DNA of 64,000 bases from VRUE01 sp963702955 (GTDB lineage Bacteria; Actinomycetota; Thermoleophilia; Solirubrobacterales; 70-9). The stretch lies in assembly GCA_963702955.1 (NCBI GenBank), contig OY969774.1, forward strand, positions 2,294,001 to 2,358,000. Reading direction: 5' to 3'. The notes under the pieces were generated by a model. It was given only the letters and a program-made list of their open reading frames with translations. It had not been told where the DNA came from and ran no database searches. A program made the position numbers and the translations under genes. This document shows positions 57,060-64,000 of the stretch, piece after piece (the stretch's first letter is position 1; every line of letters starts with the position of its first letter).

Positions 57060-59706
57060 GTGCTGCTCCAGAAGCGTATTCATGCTTGGTCGAAGGGCCT
57101 ACCGGAGTGGCAGCGAGATCTCCTTCGTCGGCTTGCCATCGGATCTCTGTCCGATGAGGACGAACGCGAAAGTTCTTGCGATCCTTACCGAAAGGCCTGA
57201 CCACCCCACAGCTCGACCGCTTGAACTAGCGGACCTTCCTGCTGACGAGGAGGAATCCGGGTCGGTTGAGCTCCGGGAGATAGGCGACCTGAAGCACGTC
57301 AACCTGCTTGCCGGAGAACAGTCGCTGTCCTTCGAGCCAGGCATAAACGTCGTGTTCGGGCTCAACGGATCTGGCAAGAGTGGATATGGACGGCTCCTCC
57401 GGCGCATCTGTCGCGCTGCGCACAAGGATGAGGTGCTGCGCGATGTCTTTGATCCTGGGAACGGGGAAGAGCCCCAGACGGCGCGGCTGAAGGTCTACGC
57501 CGAAGGTGAGGTGCACGACGTTGAGATCGACCTTGCCCAGGAGCCGGATCGCCTCTTGTCCGCAATGTCCATCTTCGACGCGGGCTGTGCGGAGGTGTAT
57601 CTCTCAAGGGCCAATGTGATCGAGCACGTGCCCAAATCGCTGCATCTGCTGCGACGACTGGCGGAGGCACAGGGAAGGCTTACGGAGCGCCTGACCGATT
57701 CGGAGCGGGAGGTGCGAGAGCGCCTACCCTCCCTACCCGAGGTCGAGTCCGGCACCGAGGCGGCAAGATGGCTCAGTGCTGTGGGTGTAAGTAGTGATCT
57801 CGACGAGATCCGCAAGTTCGCCACACTCAGCGAGAACGATCGGTCCGAGTTAAAGGAGCTGGAGGTGGCGGCCGCCGCGATCAAGGCGGATCAAAGCCGA
57901 CAGCTGGAGAAAGCAATGCGGACCCGCGCTCGCGCGGCCGACGAGGCGGTGAAGCTGCTCGAAATTGCAGGCGCCCAGTTGGGAGACGATGCGCTGTTGG
58001 TTGGCCGACAGCTTCGAGAGCGTTTCGACGCCGCTGTCCTTGCCGAGGAGAAGTTGGCTGACAAGGCCTTTTCGGACCAGCGTGTTCCCGGGACCGGCCA
58101 GGGTCCGTGGCGCGAGATGTGGGAGTCGGCGCGACGGTTCGTGGAGGCGGGGGGTGGGTGCTTCCCCGACACCACCGCGGACGGCGTGTGTCCTACGTGT
58201 CAGCAAGAGCTGGACGATGACGCGCGTGAGCGGATGGAAGCGTTCGAGGGATTCGTGCAGGGCGATCTTCGTGAGCGGATCGAGATTTCTCGCGCCGAGC
58301 TGGAAAGCTGGGTGTTGAACCTGCCGGATATTGCTGTGCACAGCACAAGGGCCAAGGATCTGCTGGTAGAGGCGCCAGACGAGATCGGACAGCTCGCCGA
58401 GGAGGCGCTTGAGATCCTTTCCCGCCGTGCGGCGGCGGCTCATGAGGCGGGGTCGGCAAGGACCAAAAGCGCATCGCCCGATGGGATCGCACCGGGTGCG
58501 CCGCCGCCACTAGTAGACATCGATGCTCTTGCCGAATACGCCGCCGCGAGGCACGCTGCCGCCGACGAGAAGGCTGCTCTGAGAGACGTGGGGGAGCAGG
58601 AACGAATTGCCACACGGCTCGCCGAGCTGCGCGCTCGCGACGCTCTCACGGCAGCGACGCCGGTAGTTACGCAGTACGTCAAAACGCTACGTCTGCTGGA
58701 CAAGATTGGTGAATACAAGGCCCAGTTGGTCACGACCAAGATCAGCAACAAGCTGCGTAAGCTCCAGCGAGTGGTCATCACCGACAGACTGCGGAAGGCG
58801 ATCGAGGACGAGCTCGATGGACTCGATCCGGTTGCGGGCCGCGTTGAGGTAGTCGAACAGGCGAGCAGGGGCGAAACCAAGGTCAGCCTGCATCTCAAGG
58901 AGCCCTCTCGCGAACAGGTCGGCAACGTTCTCAGCGACGGCGAGCAGAGAGCACTCGCCCTCGCGTTCTTCCTTGCTGAGATTGCGGTTAGCGAGCAGAA
59001 GAGCGCAATCGTCTTTGACGACCCCGTATCGTCGCTCGACCATCAGCGACGAACCTACATCGCGCGCAGGCTCGTGGAGGAGTCTTCGAAGCGACAGGTC
59101 ATTGTCTTTACTCATGACTTCTCGTTCGTGTACCTGCTGCAAGAGGCTGCTGAGCAGGCGGGCCGCGAGCTACACGGGCAGACGTTGCAGCGCGCCAACG
59201 GCCATATCGGGGTGGTTAGCGACGAGCTGCCGACGAAGACGATCTCGCCGAGCCGCCGCCGAAAGGACCTGCGGCGTCGGCTTGAGAAAGTGCTGAGGCC
59301 TATGTATGAGGCAGAGGATCCGATCTATGAGCGAGAGGCCGACACTTGGACCGCCGATCTGAGAAAGGCTTATGACCAGCTGATCGAGGACTATGTCCTC
59401 GCCGGCACCGTACGCCGCTGGCACGCACAGGTTCGCATTCGACAGCTACGAAGAATCAAGTGGAGTTCCGACATCGTCGAGCGGATCGAAGCGGGAATGA
59501 AGAAGACCTCGCTGAAGACGCATCACGAGGCTTCTGAGCTCCAGCCGGGGCCGTTTAAGCCCGCCGAGCTGACTGGCATGCTGGCTGAATTCGACGAGCT
59601 TTGTCGGCTTACCCATCCCGAAGGGAAACAAGCGCAGAAGTCGGCGTCCGCGGGGGCGGGCAAGAGTGAGCCGGACAAGCCCGTCCCGGTCGAAGCGATG
59701 CCTTAG
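57060..59706 (+). CDS. RloC-like AAA_13 ATPase with zinc-hook motif, frameshifted near its N-terminus
   Basis: A large SMC/ABC-like ATPase. The Walker A is GLNGSGKS (57358-57381), a hook-like CPTC is near 58189 between helical arms, the ABC signature is LSDGEQRALALAFFL, the Walker B is IVFDDPVSSLD and the H-loop is VIVFTHDF. This is the AAA_13 type found in RloC/PrrC anticodon nucleases and related defence ATPases, but I see no clear nuclease motif at the C-terminus. The expected N-terminus (LLQKRIHAWSKGLPEWQRD, then SLSDEDERE) is in another frame (57060-57200) and continues as VLAILTERPD in the main frame, so a +1 shift near 57170 is needed. Without it, translation from ATG 57154 gives 850 residues. 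GC is lower than neighbours. Confidence 0.7.
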
Positions 59707-61103
59707 ACCCGCTCGCCGAGCGTCTCGAGCATCTCCTCGACGCGGACGAACTTGACCCGCGGGCGGCCGTGCGGCTCGCCGCGGCCGACCTCGGCCTGGT
59801 CGATCGCCTGCCAATCCTCGAAGCTGACGAAGCGGACGCCGCGCTCGGCGAGCAGGCTCTCGATCGCGGCCGGGTCGGGGCTCTCGGGCTCGAGCAGCGT
59901 GCCGTCGGCGATGTCGGCGAGCAGGTGCTGGACGGTCTCCAGCGCGTCTTTCTTGTTGGTGCCGATCACCCCCGAGGGGCCGCGCTTGATCCAGCCGGCG
60001 GTGTAGTGGCCGACCTTGTGGCCCGAGTCGTGGGAGTCGAGCACCCGGCCGCCCTCGTTGAGGATCAGGCCGCGGCTCTCGTCGAAGGGCACGCCCTCGA
60101 TCGGGATCCCGGTGTAGCCGACCGAGCGCAGGATCAGGCCGCACTCCAGCTCTTCGCGCGCGCCGGTGTCCTTCGCCCGCAGCGTGCCGCCTTCCTCGAC
60201 CAGCTCGTTGCGGCCGATCACGATCTTCTCGACCTTGCCGTCGCCCTCGATCTTGATCGGCGAGGCGAGGAAGCGCAGGACGATCCGCTTGTGCTTGCCG
60301 CTCGGCTCGCGACGCGCGAACTCCTGCAGGATCTCGACGTTGACGCGCGAGGTCTTGTCGGCCTCGTCGGACTCGATGAAGGCCTGGCTCGCCGGGTCGA
60401 GCTCGACCTCGGCCGGATCGACGATCACGTCGGCATCCTCCATCTCGCCCAGCTCCCTCACCTCGGGGTTGGTGAAGGCGGCCTGTGCGGGCCCGCGGCG
60501 GCCGAGCACGACGACCTCGCGGATCCCCTTCGCGTCGAGCATCTCGATCGCATGGTCGGCGGTGTCGGTCTGGCGCAGCTCGTGGTCGGTCAGGGCTAGC
60601 ATCCGCGCCACGTCCATCGCCACGTTGCCGTTGCCGATCACCACCGCGCGCTCGCTGGAGAGGTCGAACTCCTCGTCGCAGTAGTCGGGGTGGGCGTTGT
60701 ACCAGCCGACGAAGGCGGTGGCGGCATGGCTGCCGGGCAGCTCCTCGCCGGGGATGCCGAGCCGGCGGTCGGTCTCGCAGCCGACCGTGAAGACGATCGC
60801 GTGGTAGAGCCGCTCGAGGTCCTCGACCTCGATGTCGTGGCCGACCTTGACGTTGCCGAAGAAGCGGAAGCCCTCGCGCGCGGCGGTTTTCTCGTAGACG
60901 CGGATCACCGACTTGATCTTCGGGTGGTCGGGGGCGACGCCGCCGCGGACCAGCCCGAACGGGGTCGGCAGGCGGTCGAAGAGGTCGACCTGGGCGTGGA
61001 CGTCGCCGTCTTTGAGGATGTGCTCGGCGGCGTAGAAGCCCGAGGGGCCGGCGCCGACGATCGCGACGCGCACGGGGTTCTCTTCGGTTCCGATTCGAGT
61101 CAT
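59703..61103 (-). CDS. Ferredoxin/adrenodoxin-type NADP reductase (FprA-like)
   Basis: A 466-residue flavoprotein: FAD motif VAIVGAGPSGFYAAEHIL, FDRLPTPFGLVRGGVAPDHPKIKSV, NADP motif AVVIGNGNVAMDVARML and GWIKRGPSGVIGTNKKDA near the end. It moves electrons between NADPH and ferredoxin, for example for P450 or Fe-S enzymes. ATG 61103 was preferred to one seven codons upstream. Its stop overlaps the stop of the convergent ATPase gene by 4 bases. Confidence 0.9.
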   Translation of the reverse strand: MTRIGTEENPVRVAIVGAGPSGFYAAEHILKDGDVHAQVDLFDRLPTPFGLVRGGVAPDHPKIKSVIRVYEKTAAREGFRFFGNVKVGHDIEVEDLERLYHAIVFTVGCETDRRLGIPGEELPGSHAATAFVGWYNAHPDYCDEEFDLSSERAVVIGNGNVAMDVARMLALTDHELRQTDTADHAIEMLDAKGIREVVVLGRRGPAQAAFTNPEVRELGEMEDADVIVDPAEVELDPASQAFIESDEADKTSRVNVEILQEFARREPSGKHKRIVLRFLASPIKIEGDGKVEKIVIGRNELVEEGGTLRAKDTGAREELECGLILRSVGYTGIPIEGVPFDESRGLILNEGGRVLDSHDSGHKVGHYTAGWIKRGPSGVIGTNKKDALETVQHLLADIADGTLLEPESPDPAAIESLLAERGVRFVSFEDWQAIDQAEVGRGEPHGRPRVKFVRVEEMLETLGERV

Positions 61104-61180
61104 GGTGTGTCGTGTGTCCTCCACAGGACACGGCGAACGCGGAAGGATAGGGAACGCGCGTCCTCAGGCGTGTGCGCGAT

Positions 61181-61723
61181 CTACGCGGCGAGCAGGGTGC
61201 CGCCGCACTCCGGGCAGATGCCGTGGTCGAGCTTCGGCAGCTCGCTGCGCCGGAACAGCTCCAGCCGCTTCGCCGCCTCCTCGACCTCGATCCACTCGCC
61301 CTCGACCAGGAAGCGATCGCACCAGGCGCACATCGTGAGGAAGTCGCTTTCGTCGCGGGGCGCGCGACGATCGAACAGCGGCTGCGGCTCCTCGCGCCCC
61401 TCTTCGGAGCGCAGGCGGGCCGAGAACATGACCACGCGCCCGCTGCGGTCGGCGACGATGCGGATGTCCATCTCGCGGCGAAAGTCGGGCCCGTCGCAGC
61501 GGAACGGCAGTTCAACCTCGTGCACCTCGTCGCGCACCCGCCGCAGCAGCATCTTCTGCAGCCTCTTCACGTCTTCGCCGGCGACGAAGTCCCAGAGCGA
61601 GCGGCCGAGGCTGCTGCCGGCCTCGTCCCAGCCGTTCTCCTCGGCGAAGCGGTAGTAGCCGTCGTCGACCTTGATCAGCCGGTCCTGGTCGTCGATTGCG
61701 TAGCTGAGCGTCTCGACAGTCAT
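61181..61723 (-). CDS. PAS-domain protein with C-terminal CxxC pairs
   Basis: A 180-residue protein with an N-terminal PAS-like domain (SYAIDDQDRLIKVDDGYYRFAEENGWD ... LWDFVAGEDVKRLQKML) and C-terminal MCAWCDRF ... HGICPECGG, two CxxC pairs that could bind zinc or iron. No kinase domain is attached, so it is likely a stand-alone sensor. GGGAGTG precedes the ATG. Confidence 0.7.
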   Translation of the reverse strand: MTVETLSYAIDDQDRLIKVDDGYYRFAEENGWDEAGSSLGRSLWDFVAGEDVKRLQKMLLRRVRDEVHEVELPFRCDGPDFRREMDIRIVADRSGRVVMFSARLRSEEGREEPQPLFDRRAPRDESDFLTMCAWCDRFLVEGEWIEVEEAAKRLELFRRSELPKLDHGICPECGGTLLAA

Positions 61724-61758
61724 CTTCGATCACTCCCGTTATCGGCAACGTAACGGTA

Positions 61759-62454
61759 CTAGTGAATGCCCGCGGCGACGGTCGCGGTGCCGTCGAGCGC
61801 GTCGAGCGCCTTGCGGGCCGACATCGCCACGCAGGTGAAGATCGGCGTCTCGCGCTCGGTGTACTCGCTCGACTCGGTCGGGCGCAGCTCGTTGACGAGG
61901 TCGAGGAACATGCCCGGGTCGTCGCCCTCGAAGGCGACGACGAACTCCTGGTCGTCGAGCCCGAACGAGTAGGAGGTGTTGATCGTGATCTCCGGGTAGC
62001 GGCGGCCGACCTCGATGTGGCTCTTCATGATCCGCTGCCGCTCCTCGGCCGGCAGCCCGTACCAGCGACGCTGCTTGACCATCGGGTAGAGGAACAGGTA
62101 CTTGCGCTCGGAGACGCAGATCTCGGGCCGGGCGCCCTCGTCGGAGTAGGGCGAGCGTTTGGTCATCGAGAGGAACGAGTGGGGGGTCTCGGCCCACTTC
62201 GCCAGGCCGCTCTGGCCGAGGACGACGTGGAAGGTGTGGAGGTCGTCGAGGTTGGGGCTCTGGCTGAGCAGGACCAGGTCAACGTCGCCGCGCGTGCCTA
62301 TGGTTGAGTAGGCGCGCAGCGAGCGGTCGAGGGCAAAATCCTCGCAGGCGGCTAGGAACTCCTGCTTGTCGGCGGCCCGAAGGTCGGCGTCGCGGCGGCG
62401 CCACTCGGGGTCGATCTTGAAAAACGTGAACTTGGCGAACGTGCGGTCGGCCAC
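61759..62454 (-). CDS. hemQ: Coproheme decarboxylase HemQ (chlorite dismutase-like family)
   Basis: A 231-residue heme-binding protein. Conserved parts are FAKFTFFKIDPEWRR, YLFLYPMVKQRRWYGLPAEERQRIMKSHIEVGRRYPEI (proximal His in KSHIEVGRRY) and SYSFGLDDQEFVVAFEGDD. In Gram-positives HemQ completes heme synthesis from coproheme. Start GTG 62454, with TATCTT seven bases before it. Its start region overlaps the possible start of the divergent repeat-rich gene. Confidence 0.88.
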   Translation of the reverse strand: MADRTFAKFTFFKIDPEWRRRDADLRAADKQEFLAACEDFALDRSLRAYSTIGTRGDVDLVLLSQSPNLDDLHTFHVVLGQSGLAKWAETPHSFLSMTKRSPYSDEGARPEICVSERKYLFLYPMVKQRRWYGLPAEERQRIMKSHIEVGRRYPEITINTSYSFGLDDQEFVVAFEGDDPGMFLDLVNELRPTESSEYTERETPIFTCVAMSARKALDALDGTATVAAGIH

Positions 62455-64000
62455 TCGGTGGAAGATAGCGGTCGTCTGTGTCTCTCTGGGAGGGGTGGCA
62501 GGAGTCGGGTGGGGGGTTCCGCTTAACTTTTTCGGTGAGGGATCGACGGGGAGCGGGCAGGGGTCTCCACTTAACTTTTTCGGTGTTGCGTCTGCGGCTG
62601 TCCGCGATTCAGCTGCCGAAAAAGTACAAGACGTTCCGACCCCTACCCGCTCCCCGCCCACCCGCGTCACTCTTGCTCTGCTTCCCCGGGGCACCAAGGT
62701 GAAGCAGCTTTCAAGCCAAGGCCTGGCGCCGGGCTTGCTTTCAGCCGGCTTGGGCTCCATCCCTGCCGAGCAGACCTACCTGGACATCGGCCAGGGCAAC
62801 CGGGTCTTCGACTCGCTCTATGACTCCCAGCTTCCGGAATCCGAGCGCTGCGGGCCGGGTTTTTGGCGCGCTGTGGATGAACGAGCTGACTCCGCTCCCG
62901 CGGAAATCGTTCCGGGCTTGCTTTTTTCGACCCTTCAAGCGGCCGGTGTCGGGGTGCGGGTGGGGGTCGGAACGTCTTGTACTTTTTCGGCAATCCAATC
63001 TCGGACGGCAAGCGGCGATTCAGCGAAAAAGTTAAGTGGAGGCCCCCACCCGCACCCCGCCCAAACCTTTGTGGTCGAGAACACGACCGCCCGGCACCTA
63101 AGGCGCCTGGCAGTCGGTTTGCGCGGGGACGACCTGCTGATCGCAATCGAGAGACCGCCCCCGCCGAAGAACCACGCCCTCTCGATCGGCATAGCCGGCC
63201 GCGGCTTCGACGGAAACCTCACCTCCGACAGCACCCGCACGAACGGCTACGTCCTCTCGACCGACATCGCCCCGACGATCTTGGAGAGATTCGGGATCGC
63301 GGTTCCGTCGCAGATGTCGGGCCAACCGATCCGCTCCGAGGGAGCGGCCGACGCCGCCGCGGTCGAATCGCTCGGCGAGCGGATGGCGGAGATCTCCGCA
63401 CGGCGCGCGCCGGTGATCGGCCTCGCCCTGGCGATCTGGCTCGGGGCGCTGGCCCTGGCGATCGCCGCGAGCCGCGGCCGGGCGGCGCGCTTCGGGCTCG
63501 AGCTGGTCGGGCTCGCCGTCGTCTACCTGCCGCTGGTCCTCTTGTTCGGCGCGGCGCTCGAACCGAGCCTGGCGGCCGAACAGGCGCTGGCGGTCGCAGG
63601 CGCGCCGCTGCTCGCGCTCCTCACCCTGCTCGCCCTGCGCGGCTACCGCGCGCTCGCGGTCGCCTCGGCGGTCACGGTGCTCGCCTACGCGGCCGACATG
63701 ATCGCCGGCTCGCCGCTCACCTCGCTCTCCCTGCTCGGCCCCAACCCCGCCCTCGGCGTCCGCTTCTACGGGATCGGCAACGAGCTCGAGGCTCTGCTCG
63801 CCGTGCTGGTGATCGCCGGCACCGGCGCCGCCCTGACCGGCTTTCGGGAGGACGTGCCGTCGATTCGCGGCCCATATGAACCGCGAATCGACGGCACGTC
63901 GGACGGGATGGAGGCACGGCGGCGGGGCGCGGCGGTCTTCCTCGTCGTCGGTCTCGGGTTCGCGTTCGTGTTCGCCGCCGGGCGGTTTGGGGCCGACGTC
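62441..64000 (+). CDS. Secreted/membrane phosphatase-fold-like protein riddled with repeat insertions (3' end outside the window)
   Basis: Open from at least GTG 62441 to the window end (520 codons). It begins with a signal/anchor segment (RWKIAVVCVSLGGVAGVGWG). The conserved part starts at RVTLALLPRGTKVKQL, runs through GLGSIPAEQTYLDIGQGNRV and, after 63060, LTSDSTRTNGYVLSTDIAPTIL, then about six membrane segments. I recall this layout from actinobacterial proteins of unknown function with an alkaline-phosphatase-like domain. Three repeat insertions are translated: 62509-62652 (after the signal), 62951-63058 (36 codons) and 63851-63900. The start is uncertain: GTG 62441, GTG 62495 or other. 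Confidence 0.6.
   Translation, partial: MRSATRWKIAVVCVSLGGVAGVGWGVPLNFFGEGSTGSGQGSPLNFFGVASAAVRDSAAEKVQDVPTPTRSPPTRVTLALLPRGTKVKQLSSQGLAPGLLSAGLGSIPAEQTYLDIGQGNRVFDSLYDSQLPESERCGPGFWRAVDERADSAPAEIVPGLLFSTLQAAGVGVRVGVGTSCTFSAIQSRTASGDSAKKLSGGPHPHPAQTFVVENTTARHLRRLAVGLRGDDLLIAIERPPPPKNHALSIGIAGRGFDGNLTSDSTRTNGYVLSTDIAPTILERFGIAVPSQMSGQPIRSEGAADAAAVESLGERMAEISARRAPVIGLALAIWLGALALAIAASRGRAARFGLELVGLAVVYLPLVLLFGAALEPSLAAEQALAVAGAPLLALLTLLALRGYRALAVASAVTVLAYAADMIAGSPLTSLSLLGPNPALGVRFYGIGNELEALLAVLVIAGTGAALTGFREDVPSIRGPYEPRIDGTSDGMEARRRGAAVFLVVGLGFAFVFAAGRFGADV
62462..62467 (-). promoter_or_regulatory. -10 element of hemQ
   Basis: TATCTT on the minus strand ends seven bases before the GTG at 62454. 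Confidence 0.35.
62509..62540 (+). repeat. Single terminus of the TTAACTTTTTCGG repeat
   Basis: GGGGGGTTCCGCTTAACTTTTTC followed by GGTGAGG matches the terminus of the larger copies, without a mate. Translated as VPLNFFGEG in the membrane protein. Confidence 0.6.
62551..62652. repeat. 102-bp imperfect inverted-repeat element, copy A
   Basis: The ends GAGCGGGCAGGGGTC and GACCCCTACCCGCTC match at 14 of 15 positions. One inner end carries CTTAACTTTTTCGG, the other CCGAAAAAGTACAAGACGTTC. Length 102 is a multiple of three, and it is read through as part of the membrane protein between signal and conserved domain. Confidence 0.8.
62951..63058. repeat. 108-bp inverted-repeat element, copy B (inverted relative to A), inside the gene
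   Basis: Perfect 16-base terminal repeat GGGGTGCGGGTGGGGG / CCCCCACCCGCACCCC. Inside are GTCGGAACGTCTTGTACTTT and GCGAAAAAGTTAAGTGGAGG, shared with copy A in reverse order. It adds exactly 36 codons without a stop or frame change. Confidence 0.85.
63851..63900. repeat. 50-bp palindromic element (copy 5), translated in the membrane protein
   Basis: Perfect 20-base arms (63851-63870 and 63881-63900, starting GACGTGCCGTCGATTCGCGG) around CCCATATGAA. Translated as DVPSIRGPYEPRIDGTS between two membrane segments. Confidence 0.85.

Overview
The window is very GC-rich and densely coded. Genes on opposite strands often overlap by a few bases, GTG and TTG starts are common, and many genes lack a leader. 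The gene content points to an actinobacterium, most likely class Thermoleophilia (Solirubrobacterales): partner-switching sigma control, an F420-type nitroreductase, an actinobacterial HemQ, a rubredoxin/GMC pair, DUF3618 and holin-X proteins. This placement is inferred from gene families and was not tested by search.

Layout. 0-3.7 kb: a DsbA-like protein, then a lower-GC Type II restriction-modification pair (N6-adenine methylase plus XamI-like endonuclease) on the 3' side of tRNA-Pro(CGG). 3.8-6.2 kb: a secreted glycoside hydrolase, an unknown protein and a GNAT acetyltransferase. 6.5-13 kb: signalling, with a KdpDE-like two-component pair, then a SpoIIE-type phosphatase, STAS antagonist, RsbW-type kinase, SigB/SigF-type sigma factor and superoxide dismutase, which together form a general stress module. 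13-18.9 kb: GMC oxidoreductase and rubredoxin, LemA, a glycosyltransferase, a hexapeptide acyltransferase and a NUDIX hydrolase. 18.9-31 kb: biotin and lipid genes: bioA, a fatty-acid desaturase with its reductase, MarR and an MFS pump, bioB-bioF-bioD, a diguanylate cyclase, AlkA, an enoyl-CoA hydratase and a 70-residue biotinyl carrier. 31-40 kb: glycerol kinase, PlsC, two MBL-fold proteins, SDRs, SixA, an amidase, DUF202 and a broken PIN toxin. 40-49 kb: acyl-CoA catabolism: two acyl-CoA dehydrogenases, a hydratase, a carboxyltransferase, BKACE, a CaiB-type CoA-transferase, MerR and an SDR. 49-56.6 kb: an adenylate-cyclase/ATPase regulator, a nitrilase with TetR, small envelope proteins, DegV, and an Fe-S set (IscA-type, monothiol glutaredoxin, BolA). 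56.6-64 kb: a lower-GC RloC-like ATPase with a frameshifted N-terminus, FprA, a PAS protein, HemQ and a repeat-riddled membrane protein cut by the window end.

The most unusual feature is a set of palindromic repeats. Five elements are each exactly 50 bp, with ends GACGTGCCG...CGGCACGTC and a CATATG/CACATG-like centre (15640, 25498, 42889, 49112, 63851). Related palindromes lie at 24762, 25295 and 45387, and more loosely at 37662 and 54578. A second, unrelated repeat of about 105 bp has (T)TAACTTTTTCGG-type termini (62551-62652, inverted copy 62951-63058, lone terminus 62509-62540). Several copies are inside genes and are translated. bioD carries palindromes over its start, in its middle and over its stop. 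The membrane protein at 62.4-64 kb carries three repeat insertions, including a 108-bp copy that adds exactly 36 codons. This resembles the Rickettsia palindromic elements in concept, but I see no sequence relation and no mobilising transposase in the window.
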